This document shows, piece by piece, positions 7,979-15,816 of a stretch of DNA of 42,606 nucleotides. Source of the DNA: Clostridiales bacterium DTU033 (GTDB taxonomy: Bacteria; Bacillota; Clostridia; Oscillospirales; Acutalibacteraceae). Each line of letters starts with the position of its first letter. Within the stretch, counting starts at the first letter, position 1. Below the pieces are notes generated by a model. That model saw only the letters and a program-made list of their open reading frames with translations. It was not told the DNA's origin and did not search any database. Location: positions 1 through 42,606 of the forward strand of contig LFTH01000127.1 in assembly GCA_001513365.1 (NCBI GenBank), in the 5' to 3' direction. A program made the translations under genes and the position numbers.

Positions 7979-9346
7979 ATGCCGGTAACAGGGGTTCCAG
8001 TTTACGACATGCTCCGAAAATACCTTTCAAAAGGAAGGGTTTCCTTCCATACGCCCGGGCACAAGGGACATGCCGGTCTGATTGCGGGGCTGGCGTCGCT
8101 GTCGTGCGACCTTACCGAGCTGCCCGAAACCGCCAGCCTGTTTGACGGTGGGGACGCGATTGAGCAGGCGGAGCGGCTTGCGGCCGAGGCATTCGGCTCG
8201 GCGCTGACCCTTTTCAGCGCCGGCGGGTGCACTCTCTGTATCCAGACCATGCTCAAGCTCGCTGCGGCCGGCGGCAGGGCGGTTTTTGCCCGCAACTGCC
8301 ATAAAAGCGCGGTCAACGCCGCGGCGCTGCTGGGGATAACTCCAGTATGGGCGTGGCCTACCGGCGAATTCGGGCAGGTTACTGCGCGGGATATCGAGGA
8401 CGCGTTAAAAGAGCCGGATATCCGCGCGGTCTATATCACCAGCCCGGACTATTACGGGAATATCGCGGATATAAAGGGGATTTCCCGGCTGTGCGGGGAG
8501 ACGGGGGTGCCGCTGGTTGTGGACAACGCGCACGGCAGCCATCTCGGCGCGTTCGGTCTTCACCCGTTGCAGCTCGGCGCCGATATGTCCGCCGATTCGT
8601 GCCACAAGACCCTGCCGGTGCTGACGGGAGGCGCGATGCTCCACATCGGGCGCGCCGGCGAGCCGGTTGAGGTTGACAGGGCGATTGCGAAAGCGGCGAT
8701 GTCTTTCTTTGGCTCGACTTCCCCGTCATTTCCAATCATTGCGTCGCTGGATTTGGCGCGCGACTGGTGGGCAAGGGCGGGCGCGCAGGCGTACAGGCTG
8801 ACCGCCGAGGCGGTGGAGGGTCTGCGGCAGGCGGCGGAGCGGGCGGGGACGCCTGCGCTTAATGGCTCCGGGCGCGACCCGGCTCGGTTCACCCTTGATT
8901 TGCGCGGGACAGGGGTTGACGGGGTCGAGGCGGCCGAATTCTTCCGCGAGCGGGGCTGCGAACCCGAATACGCGGATTTCGGCTTTGTGGTTTTCATCAT
9001 CACCCCGTTTAATACGCCTGACCATCTCCGCCTGCTTTGCGGGGCGGTCAGGGATTTGCCGGTGCAGATAAGTCGGGGCCGTTTTATAAGAAGGAAAAAG
9101 CGGGACGATTTATACCTTTGCGCCGGAGGCGTCGAGCGTCCCAAGGCCGAGATTTCGTTAAGGGAGGCGCTCTTGCTGCCCTGCGAGACGGTGGACACTA
9201 TAAACGCCGCGGGCAGGGTTTCGGCCGCCGCCGTGGGCTTATGCCCTCCCGGAATTGCCGCGGTTGTGCCGGGGGAGCGGATAAGCGCGGAAATGGCCGA
9301 GAGGCTGGACTTGCAGGGGATAAAAAAGGTAGTGGTTGTAAAATAG
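7979..9346 (+). CDS. yaaO: Orn/Lys/Arg decarboxylase family PLP protein (YaaO-like)
   Basis: Fold-type I PLP enzyme of the ornithine/lysine/arginine decarboxylase family. The 455 residues include the opening HTPGHKGH, the TSPDYYGN block, VVDNAHGSHLG, and ADSCHKTLPVLTGGA in which Lys210 is the expected Schiff-base lysine. It belongs to the short group typified by Bacillus YaaO, which lacks the N-terminal wing domain of the inducible enzymes. The ATG at 7979 follows GGGGG. It opens the same gene neighbourhood as Bacillus yaaO-tmk-darA-yaaR-holB, but tmk and yaaR are absent here. True substrate is not settled for this subgroup; a decarboxylase on a basic amino acid is most likely. Confidence 0.85.
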   Translation: MPVTGVPVYDMLRKYLSKGRVSFHTPGHKGHAGLIAGLASLSCDLTELPETASLFDGGDAIEQAERLAAEAFGSALTLFSAGGCTLCIQTMLKLAAAGGRAVFARNCHKSAVNAAALLGITPVWAWPTGEFGQVTARDIEDALKEPDIRAVYITSPDYYGNIADIKGISRLCGETGVPLVVDNAHGSHLGAFGLHPLQLGADMSADSCHKTLPVLTGGAMLHIGRAGEPVEVDRAIAKAAMSFFGSTSPSFPIIASLDLARDWWARAGAQAYRLTAEAVEGLRQAAERAGTPALNGSGRDPARFTLDLRGTGVDGVEAAEFFRERGCEPEYADFGFVVFIITPFNTPDHLRLLCGAVRDLPVQISRGRFIRRKKRDDLYLCAGGVERPKAEISLREALLLPCETVDTINAAGRVSAAAVGLCPPGIAAVVPGERISAEMAERLDLQGIKKVVVVK

Positions 9347-9434
9347 ATTGTAGGTATCAGACGTTAGACTTCAGACGATTTTTTCGGTGTCGTGGCCGGA
9401 CCACCGCCAGACACTGACAAAAAAGCAAATCCGC

Positions 9435-9463
9435 TTGTATCAAAACCTGATATGTAATATAAT
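9435..9463 (+). promoter_or_regulatory. sigma-A-type promoter of darA-holB-ricT
   Basis: TTGTAT (9435-9440), 17-bp spacer, TATAAT (9458-9463), about 98 bp upstream of darA. The 215-bp gap before darA otherwise holds only a weak stem and a short degenerate repeat near 9357-9377. Confidence 0.65.
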
Positions 9464-9561
9464 TAATTAGACGGTTTGTTAAAGAATATATCCGGCATTT
9501 TTCCATAACCTGTATTAAACAGGGCAAAAAAACCAATCATGAAAGCGGGGAGATATTATTG

Positions 9562-9882
9562 ATGAAACTGGTTTTGGCGATTGTCAACAAAGACGACAGC
9601 GGGACCGTATTGTCAGCCTTGACGCAGGAAGGGTTCACGGTTACCAAAATCGCGACCACCGGCGGGTTTCTGATGTCCGGCAACACCACTTTTCTGGTGG
9701 GCGTGGACGACGGCCGGCTGGACGATGTAATCAGAATAATCGAGAGGCATTCAAAGAAACGCAGCCAGATGATACCCAGCACAACATACAACAATAACGC
9801 CTACACCTCCATTCCTGTCGAGGTAACCGTCGGCGGGGCGACTGTGTTCGTGCTGAATGTCGAGCGGTACGAAAGGCTCTGA
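9562..9882 (+). CDS. darA: cyclic-di-AMP receptor DarA (PstA/YaaQ)
   Basis: PII-like signal protein that forms trimers and binds the second messenger c-di-AMP in Firmicutes; its downstream partner is unknown. The 106 residues start with MKLVLAIVNKDDSG and contain the ligand-binding block VTKIATTGGFLMSGNTTFLVGVDD, nearly invariant in the family, plus the C-terminal strand GGATVFVLNVERYERL. The ATG at 9562 is favoured over the TTG just before it. The gene sits between the yaaO-like gene and holB, as in Bacillus, where yaaR intervenes. A Trk potassium system, a common c-di-AMP target class, lies 7 kb downstream. Confidence 0.93.
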   Translation: MKLVLAIVNKDDSGTVLSALTQEGFTVTKIATTGGFLMSGNTTFLVGVDDGRLDDVIRIIERHSKKRSQMIPSTTYNNNAYTSIPVEVTVGGATVFVLNVERYERL

Positions 9883-9935
9883 TTTAAGACGGGCCGGCGC
9901 CGGCGGCAACAAAAAGGGCTGGGGGGCTAAAAATC

Positions 9936-10925
9936 ATGCGTTTTGCCGGGTTTGAGGGTAATCAGAGCGCCAAGCGCATTCTTTCCTCGTTTGTGGACAG
10001 GGGGCGTATCCCGCACGCCGTATTGATTGAAGGCCCCGCGGGCAGCGGCAGAAGGACGCTGGCCAAAATCCTTGCGCAGGCCGCTGTCTGCGTATCTTCA
10101 GGCGAAAAGCCCTGCGGGGTATGCGGCCACTGCAGGAAAATGTCAAGCGGCAACCATCCCGACGTTTTAATGATTGGCGGGGAGGGCCCGTCAAGCTCCT
10201 TCCCTGTCGAGACCGTGCGGGAAATCCGCAGCAGCGCGTATATACTGCCGAACGAGGCGGAATATAAGGTGGTAATCCTCTCGGGCGCTGATGAGACGTC
10301 CACCGGGGCGCAGAATGCCCTGCTGAAAATCCTTGAGGAGCCTCCGCCCCACCTTCTGTTCATACTGACGTGCGAAAACCGTTTCAAGCTTTTGCCCACC
10401 ATCCAGTCCCGCGTGGTCGGGGTTGCGCTCGGCGCGGTTGATGCCGACACCGCGACCGGCGCGATTATGCGGATTCTTCCGAGGACGGGCGAAGAGGACG
10501 CAAGGCGCGCCGCCGAGGCGTTTGACGGGATAATCGGGCAGGCGGTAAAAGGGCTTGCAGACGGCACGTTTAAACTGGCTGTTGAGATTGCCCCTGAAAT
10601 AGCGCAGGCGGTCGCGGCGCCAAACGAGCTTGAGCTTTTAAAGCTCACCGCTAAACTGGAAAAGGACAAGTCCGCCTGTAACGCCGTTTTGAACCTGATT
10701 TCCCTGATTTTCAGGGACGCTTTAGCTCTGCGCGTCGGATATAAGAATAATATCTCCTCTGACTTTGATACTGCCGCTTCCCTTTCAAAACTGCTCACCA
10801 AAGGGCAGCTTATGGCGTTGGTTGAGGAAGTGGAGCGGCTTAAATCTTACCGCAATACCTATATGAACAATACGCTGCTTGTTACCCTGATGTGCAGCCG
10901 CCTTCGCGAGGCCGCGGGGCGTTGA
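9936..10925 (+). CDS. holB: DNA polymerase III subunit delta' (HolB)
   Basis: Clamp-loader subunit that helps place the sliding clamp on DNA. The 329-residue AAA+ protein has GPAGSGRRT (33-41), a Walker A relic in which the usual Lys is Arg, a zinc-binding set Cys52, Cys60, Cys63 and Cys66, the ALLKILEEPP block, and TIQSRV, the position of the family SRC motif with Val for Cys. Loss of the Walker lysine agrees with delta' acting as a stator rather than an ATPase. The ATG at 9936 follows GGGGGG. It ends 63 bp before ricT, as in Bacillus, and is probably co-transcribed with darA. Confidence 0.9.
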   Translation: MRFAGFEGNQSAKRILSSFVDRGRIPHAVLIEGPAGSGRRTLAKILAQAAVCVSSGEKPCGVCGHCRKMSSGNHPDVLMIGGEGPSSSFPVETVREIRSSAYILPNEAEYKVVILSGADETSTGAQNALLKILEEPPPHLLFILTCENRFKLLPTIQSRVVGVALGAVDADTATGAIMRILPRTGEEDARRAAEAFDGIIGQAVKGLADGTFKLAVEIAPEIAQAVAAPNELELLKLTAKLEKDKSACNAVLNLISLIFRDALALRVGYKNNISSDFDTAASLSKLLTKGQLMALVEEVERLKSYRNTYMNNTLLVTLMCSRLREAAGR

Positions 10926-10988
10926 GTTTTAATTTGGAAATCGTCGCAGTTGAACACTGTATTCAGATAGAAAGGCATGGTAAACCGC

Positions 10989-11858
10989 ATGGCGGAAATC
11001 GTAGGCATTAAATTCAGGAACATGGGAAAACTTTATTATTTCGACCCCGACGGGCACAAGTTCGCGCGCGGGGAGATGGCGATTGTGGAGACCACTTACG
11101 GGCTTGAATGCGGCGAGGTGGTGGTACCTAACCGCGAGGTCAAGGATGAGGATATAGTAAAGCCTTTGAAAAAGGTGATACGCCCGGCACAGCCGGAGGA
11201 CATTAAGCGCCTTAAGGAGAACATGGAAAAAGAAAAGCGGGCGTTTGACATCTGCCTTGAAAAAATCGCTGCGCATAAACTGGCAATGAAGCTGGTAAAC
11301 GTGGAGTACACCTTTGACAACTCCAAAATCCTGTTTTACTTCACTGCCGACGGGCGGGTTGATTTCAGGGAGCTTGTCAAGGATTTGGCGTCGGTCTTCC
11401 GCACCCGGATTGAGCTGCGCCAGATAGGGGTGCGGGACGAGGCGAAAATGCTGGGCGGTATCGGGATTTGCGGGCTGCCGTTCTGCTGCACCCGGTTTTT
11501 GAATGATTTTGAGCCGGTGTCCATCAGAATGGCAAAAGAGCAGGGGCTGTCCCTCAATCCGACTAAAATATCGGGTTCGTGCGGCAGGCTGATGTGCTGC
11601 CTTAAATATGAGCAGGAAATCTATGACGAGCTGCTTAAGACCACCCCGAAAGTCGGCGCGATTGTCAACACCAAAGAGGGCAGGGGGGTTGTTTCCGAGG
11701 TAAACCTGCTGACCGGCAACCTCAAGGTGGTGCTGGATAAAGCGCCTGAATCCCCGCCGGTCTCGGTCCATGTGCGGGACGTAACCGTAATCAGGGATTC
11801 GCAGATAAAGATTGAGGAGGAAGAAGCCGAGGAGCTTTTGGGGCTGGAAGACGACTGA
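10989..11858 (+). CDS. ricT: PSP1 domain protein RicT (YaaT)
   Basis: RicT belongs to the RicA-RicF-RicT complex that in Bacillus carries iron-sulfur clusters, promotes RNase Y-dependent RNA maturation and aids sporulation. The 289-residue protein has a PSP1 domain (GKLYYFDP, CGEVVVPNREV, GRVDFRELVKDLASVFRTRIE) and the conserved cysteine sets in CGLPFCCTRF and SGSCGRLMCCLKYE, the likely cluster ligands. An acidic tail ends it. ATG 10989 (MAEIVGIKF) fits the family start; an ATG at 10977 is also open, and the AAAGG motif is poorly spaced for both. It follows holB as in Bacillus; yabA, normally next, is missing. Confidence 0.92.
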   Translation: MAEIVGIKFRNMGKLYYFDPDGHKFARGEMAIVETTYGLECGEVVVPNREVKDEDIVKPLKKVIRPAQPEDIKRLKENMEKEKRAFDICLEKIAAHKLAMKLVNVEYTFDNSKILFYFTADGRVDFRELVKDLASVFRTRIELRQIGVRDEAKMLGGIGICGLPFCCTRFLNDFEPVSIRMAKEQGLSLNPTKISGSCGRLMCCLKYEQEIYDELLKTTPKVGAIVNTKEGRGVVSEVNLLTGNLKVVLDKAPESPPVSVHVRDVTVIRDSQIKIEEEEAEELLGLEDD

Positions 11859-11937
11859 TTAAGGCTAAAGACGTTGAGCGTTAAGGGCAGTTTTTACAGA
11901 GTCGGGCGCAAGGCGGTCGGCGGCGGGGGAAGATGAG

Positions 11938-11973
11938 TTTTTATTATCAGCCGCCGGCGGCTGATAATAAAAA
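11938..11973. repeat. 36-bp perfect palindrome
   Basis: The two 18-base halves (11938-11955 and 11956-11973) are exact reverse complements with no spacer: a GC-rich centre (CAGCCGCCGGCGGCTG at 11948-11963) flanked by ATTAT/ATAAT and T5/A5 arms. It lies 79 bp after ricT and just upstream of the ferredoxin promoter. A plain rho-independent terminator would have a short loop and a following T run; here A residues follow, and TTTTTT comes only ten bases later. Confidence 0.8.
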
Positions 11974-11977
11974 AAGA

Positions 11978-12005
11978 TTGATTTTTTCTCCTTCTGTGCT
12001 ATTAT
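11978..12005 (+). promoter_or_regulatory. putative ferredoxin promoter
   Basis: TTGATT (11978-11983), 16-bp spacer, TATTAT (12000-12005), followed by a small 7-bp stem (12015-12033) in the leader. Confidence 0.5.
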
Positions 12006-12039
12006 TTAATAGGCGGCCTGCTTCTGGCAGGCCCGTTGA

Positions 12040-12237
<198 letters not shown>

Positions 12238-12262
12238 TACATATATTCATAAGGTTGGAATT

Positions 12263-12298
12263 TGCCGGGCGTGCTGTTTGGGCTGCCCGGCATTGTTA
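12263..12298 (+). terminator. probable terminator after ferredoxin
   Basis: TGCCGGGC (12263-12270) pairs with GCCCGGCA (12285-12292); the tail TTGTTATA is only moderately T-rich. Confidence 0.55.
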
Positions 12299-12327
12299 TA
12301 GATGGATGATTAAAACGGGGGATTGGG

Positions 12328-13059
12328 ATGAGCGGCGGGATACGGATTGAGGATATCGGAGGCGGTTTTTCGGTCGAGGTGTCGGCTGACCACGGGTTTG
12401 GGACCGACGCGTACCTGCTGGCGTGGTTTGCGGCGGTCAGGCCGCGGCAGAAGGCCTGCGACCTCGGCACCGGCTGCGGGATAATACCGCTGCTGTGGTG
12501 CAGGCGGCAGCCTTCGGTGGTGGTTACCGCGGTCGAAATACAAAAAGAGGCGGTTGAAATGGCGAGGCGGTCGGCGGCGCGCTGCGGCGTCGGCGACCGG
12601 GTTACAATTCACCACGCCGATTTGCGGGACTGGAAAAGGATTATAGAACCCGGCTCGCAGGATTTGGTGGCAATCAACCCGCCGTATTATCCGCGCGGAA
12701 GCGGGAAGCTTTGCGAATCCGCCGCCGCCCGGATTGCCCGCCACGAGGGGGAGGGCTGCAGCTTTCTTGACGCCGCCTGCGCGGCGTACGGGCTGCTGAA
12801 AACCGGGGGCAGGTTTTGTTTTTGCCACAAACCCGAAAGGCTTGACGATATCCTGAAAACCCTCGATGAAGCCCGCCTTGTCCCGAAACGGCTGGTCTTT
12901 GCGCACCATTCCCCAAAATCCGAGCCGTGGCTGTTTTTGTGCGAGGCGCGCAAGGGGGTTTCAAAGGGGATAAAAGTCCTGCCCCCGTTTATATCCACCG
13001 ATTATCACGGCAACCCCACCGAGGAATATCTTAGCGTATATAAAACCGAAAGGGAATGA
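12328..13059 (+). CDS. trmN: tRNA1(Val) (adenine(37)-N6)-methyltransferase-like protein
   Basis: SAM-dependent N6-adenine methyltransferase of the TrmN6/YabB family, which methylates A37 of a tRNA. The 243 residues contain motif I DLGTGCG (45-51) for SAM binding and the catalytic NPPY tetrad (Asn117-Tyr120) within AINPPYYPRGSG. The FGTDAYLLAWFA opening also matches YabB. The ATG at 12328 follows GGGGATTGGG. It overlaps the next gene by one base (TGATG), the same trmN-rsmI order as Bacillus yabB-yazA-rsmI but without yazA. The tRNA substrate is inferred from family membership. Confidence 0.85.
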   Translation: MSGGIRIEDIGGGFSVEVSADHGFGTDAYLLAWFAAVRPRQKACDLGTGCGIIPLLWCRRQPSVVVTAVEIQKEAVEMARRSAARCGVGDRVTIHHADLRDWKRIIEPGSQDLVAINPPYYPRGSGKLCESAAARIARHEGEGCSFLDAACAAYGLLKTGGRFCFCHKPERLDDILKTLDEARLVPKRLVFAHHSPKSEPWLFLCEARKGVSKGIKVLPPFISTDYHGNPTEEYLSVYKTERE

Positions 13060-13901
13060 TGCGTATGCCGGGCAGGCTGGTTTTGGTGGGTACTCCGATA
13101 GGGAACCTTTCGGATATGTCCCCGCGCGCGGTACAGGCGCTGAAGGAATGTGATTTTATCGCCGCCGAGGATACCCGCGTTACCTTAAAGCTGCTGAACC
13201 ATTTTGAAATCAAAAAGCCGCTTGTGAGCTATTATGAGCATAACAAAAAAGAGCGCGGCGAGCAGATAGCGCTGAGGATTATGTCCGGCGAGACCTGCTG
13301 TCTTGTAACCGACGCGGGCATGCCCGTGATATCCGACCCGGGCGGGGATTTGGTCGCGCTCTGCTGTGAAAAGGGAATTGAAATCGGGGTGGTGCCGGGG
13401 CCGAGCGCGCTGACTGCGGCTCTGGCCGTTTCGGGGCTTCCGGCCGGCAGGTTCACCTTTGAAGGGTTTTTGAGCACCGCCCGCAAAAGCCGCAGGGAAC
13501 ACCTTGAGGCGCTGGTTCGCGAGCGGCGCACCATGGTTTTTTACGAGGCGCCTCACAAGCTGCGCGCGACCCTTGAGGATTTGCTCTTTGCGCTTGGGGA
13601 CAGGAGGATTGCGATTGTCAGGGAATTGACCAAGGTGCATGAGGAGGTTATCAGGACAACCCTTAAAGGGGCGGTGGAAAGGTTTTCAGATGAAAACCCC
13701 CGCGGGGAGATTGTTCTTATAATCGAGGGAGCGGCGGAGGAAAGGGAAGAAAAACATACCCCAGAACAGGCCGCAGAGATTGCCTTTGAGCTTATGGAAA
13801 AGGGGCTTTCGGCGTCCGAAGCGGCAAAACAGGCGGCGGCACAGACGGGGGTTAAAAAAGGGGAGATATACCGCGCCCTGACAAGGGGCGGCAGCGGCTG
13901 A
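13059..13901 (+). CDS. rsmI: 16S rRNA (cytidine(1402)-2'-O)-methyltransferase
   Basis: RsmI adds the 2'-O-methyl group to C1402 in the decoding centre of 16S rRNA. The 280-residue protein has the TP-methylase fold: LVLVGTPIGNLSDMSPRA at the start, EDTR, VTDAGMPVISDPG and VPGPSALTAALAVSGLP, and the C-terminal helical region ending MEKGLSASEAAKQAAAQTGVKKGEIYRAL. ATG codons at 13056, 13059 and 13065 are all in frame; 13059 is best spaced from GAAAGGGA, and 13065 gives the family-like MPGRLVLVGTPIG. Coupled to trmN by overlap and followed by a strong terminator. Confidence 0.95.
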   Translation: MRMPGRLVLVGTPIGNLSDMSPRAVQALKECDFIAAEDTRVTLKLLNHFEIKKPLVSYYEHNKKERGEQIALRIMSGETCCLVTDAGMPVISDPGGDLVALCCEKGIEIGVVPGPSALTAALAVSGLPAGRFTFEGFLSTARKSRREHLEALVRERRTMVFYEAPHKLRATLEDLLFALGDRRIAIVRELTKVHEEVIRTTLKGAVERFSDENPRGEIVLIIEGAAEEREEKHTPEQAAEIAFELMEKGLSASEAAKQAAAQTGVKKGEIYRALTRGGSG

Positions 13902-13906
13902 TTTTT

Positions 13907-13933
13907 CCGGCGCCGGCCGAGCGCCGGTTTTTT
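13907..13933 (+). terminator. rho-independent terminator of trmN-rsmI
   Basis: CCGGCGC (13907-13913) and GCGCCGG (13921-13927) form a perfect 7-bp GC stem with a 7-base loop, followed by TTTTTT (13928-13933). Confidence 0.88.
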
Positions 13934-14083
13934 GATGTTGACAGGGATTGAGCATTAGACGTTGTTGTCAAATCAGGGAACAGCGCGCGGAGTTTGGGCG
14001 GATACGGCCGCGGGAACGGGAGCGAATATGGAATTTGCCCTTATCCGCTTTTTATGGATAGATATTATTTTTTTGTTTAACGC

Positions 14084-14112
14084 TTTACTTTATTAGCACA
14101 TTAGTATATAAT
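14084..14112 (+). promoter_or_regulatory. sigma-A-type promoter of the polar amino acid importer operon
   Basis: TTTACT (14084-14089), 17-bp spacer, TATAAT (14107-14112), 45 bp upstream of the binding-protein gene. Confidence 0.7.
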
Positions 14113-14157
14113 AACCCTGTCAGTTAATAGCTACTTTCGGGAAAGGGGAAAAATCTG

Positions 14158-15045
14158 ATGAAGATACTGTTTAAAACCGCTGCGCTGATAACCGCGGCTG
14201 TTTTTGCCGTGATGTTATTCGGCGGCTGCAGCAACGAAAAGCTGGAGTACATAGTACTGGACGAGGCGCTGGCGGACGAGGAATACGCGATTGGTTTCCG
14301 CAAGGCGGACGTGGCCCTGCGGGACGAGGTTCAGCGGATACTTGTCGAGATGAAGAATGACGGCACCCTCGCCGAAATCACCGAAAAGTGGTTTGACGAG
14401 GACATTTCGACCGTGCCCGATACCTTTACCCCAATCGGCTCGGACGACGATTCCCTCGACAAGATAAAGGAAAAGGGCGAGTTTATCCTTGGGCTTGACT
14501 CCAAATTCCCTCCGATGGGATATGAGGACGACGACGGGGAGATAATCGGGTACGATATTGACCTTGCAAAGGAAGTATGCAAGCGGATGGGCGTTGAGCT
14601 CAAGCTCCAGCCTATTATTTGGGCGCAGAACGTGAATGAGCTGAATGCCGGAAATATCGACTGTATCTGGAACGGGATGACCATAAATCAGGACCGCGCC
14701 GAGAAGATGTGCCTGTCCGAGCCTTATATGAACAACCGCCAGGTTGTGATAACGCTGAAGGATTCCGGAATTACAAAGCTGTCCGACCTTGAGGGCAAGA
14801 CCGTGATCCTGCAGAACGGCTCCACCGCTTCCGAGGCATTGGACAGCAGAGCCGACATCAAGAGCAAGATTAAAGGCGGCAAGCCGATAGAAGTCGATAA
14901 TAATGTTCTTGCGATGTACGAGCTTAGAAACCGCACCAGCGATGCAGTGGTTATGGACGAGATTGTGGCGCGCTACTATATCGCCCACCTGACAGAGCTT
15001 GAAGACGTCGCGAGCGAGCTTGAGGACGGCGAAACCGACAATTAA
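14158..15045 (+). CDS. polar amino acid-binding lipoprotein, apparently circularly permuted
   Basis: Extracellular receptor of an ABC importer for polar amino acids (family 3 solute-binding proteins). A signal peptide ends in lipobox FGGC with Cys24. Domain order is unusual. Residues 31-84 (VLDEALADEEYAIGFRK to GTLAEITEKWFDEDIS) match what is normally the C-terminal end of such receptors. The normal N-terminal half begins only near residue 99 (SLDKIKEKGEFILGLD). The protein then stops after AVVMDEIVARYYIAHL plus an acidic tail, exactly where the missing segment should follow. So every element seems present once but rotated. The ATG follows AAAGGGG. It is first in the operon, with permease and ATPase downstream. 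A chimera from duplicated receptors is the alternative. Confidence 0.88.
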   Translation: MKILFKTAALITAAVFAVMLFGGCSNEKLEYIVLDEALADEEYAIGFRKADVALRDEVQRILVEMKNDGTLAEITEKWFDEDISTVPDTFTPIGSDDDSLDKIKEKGEFILGLDSKFPPMGYEDDDGEIIGYDIDLAKEVCKRMGVELKLQPIIWAQNVNELNAGNIDCIWNGMTINQDRAEKMCLSEPYMNNRQVVITLKDSGITKLSDLEGKTVILQNGSTASEALDSRADIKSKIKGGKPIEVDNNVLAMYELRNRTSDAVVMDEIVARYYIAHLTELEDVASELEDGETDN

Positions 15046-15060
15046 GAATACAGGTTAAGT

Positions 15061-15097
15061 TTTCAACACCTGCCGCGGAATGCGGCAGGTGTTGAAA
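15061..15097 (+). other. long intercistronic hairpin between receptor and permease genes
   Basis: Positions 15061-15076 and 15082-15097 form a perfect 16-bp stem with loop GGAAT. No T-tract follows, so it is more likely an mRNA-stabilising or ribosome-stalling element that keeps receptor message abundant than a terminator. Confidence 0.75.
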
Positions 15098-15147
15098 CGC
15101 TGTGCGCAAAACGCTGCGTGTACGCAGATTAAAGGCGAGGTTGGCTT

Positions 15148-15789
15148 ATGACATGGGATGATATCCTGAATATCGTGGTTAGGATGGCGGAGACTTCCTT
15201 AACCACCCTGCAGCTGTTTTTTATGACCCTGATTATTTCGCTGCCGCTTGGGCTTTTGATGGCGGCCATAAGGATGTCCAAAATCCGCCCGATGTCCTTT
15301 TTGATGAGAGGGTTTTTGCTTGTTATGCGCGGCACCCCGCTGATGCTGCAGCTTGTCTTCTTCATGTACGGGGTCAGGCTGCCGTTTCCGCGCCTGCATG
15401 TCGCGGTGGTCGCGTTCGGGCTTAATTACGCCGCATATTTCGCGGAAATCTACCGCGGGGGGATTGAAAGCATTCCGTCGGGGCAGAGAGAAGCGGCAAA
15501 CGTGCTCGGCTTTTCCAAAAGGCAGACCTTTTTCAGGATTATCCTGCCGCAGGTGGTGCGAAGAATTCTGCCGCCGATGGGGAACGAGTTCATGACGCTG
15601 GTCAAGGACACCGCGCTTGCCCGCATTATCGGGGTTACGGAAATCACCTCGTTCGCCGAGAGTATGCAGTCCAGGCATGTTACCATACTCCCTGTCGTGA
15701 TTGCGGGCATATTCTATCTTGTAATGAACTCGGTGGTCTCGAAATGCTTTGCAGCGGCCGAAAAACGGCTGGGTTATTACAGCCCGTAA
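15148..15789 (+). CDS. polar amino acid ABC transporter permease
   Basis: Inner-membrane permease of the HisM/GlnP type; a homodimer would form the channel. The 213 residues hold about five membrane segments and the coupling EAA loop GQREAANVLGFSKRQTF followed by RIILPQ. The RGTPLMLQLVFFMYG block is characteristic of His/Glu/Gln/Arg permeases. The ATG at 15148 follows AGGCGAGG. It lies 102 bp after the receptor gene, separated by the strong hairpin at 15061-15097, and 27 bp before the ATPase gene. The exact substrate cannot be read from the sequence. Confidence 0.93.
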   Translation: MTWDDILNIVVRMAETSLTTLQLFFMTLIISLPLGLLMAAIRMSKIRPMSFLMRGFLLVMRGTPLMLQLVFFMYGVRLPFPRLHVAVVAFGLNYAAYFAEIYRGGIESIPSGQREAANVLGFSKRQTFFRIILPQVVRRILPPMGNEFMTLVKDTALARIIGVTEITSFAESMQSRHVTILPVVIAGIFYLVMNSVVSKCFAAAEKRLGYYSP

Positions 15790-15816
15790 CGGATTGGCGA
15801 AAGGTTTGGTCTTAGC

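Noticed and set aside
9385-9414. Terminator after the yaaO-like gene
   Set aside because: GTGTC/GACAC and GTGG/CCAC pairings exist but are short and no T-tract follows.
14158-15045. Frameshift or fused pair of truncated receptor genes
   Set aside because: A single frame runs from signal peptide to stop with no repeated segment; each canonical element occurs once, which fits permutation better than a fusion of two partial copies.
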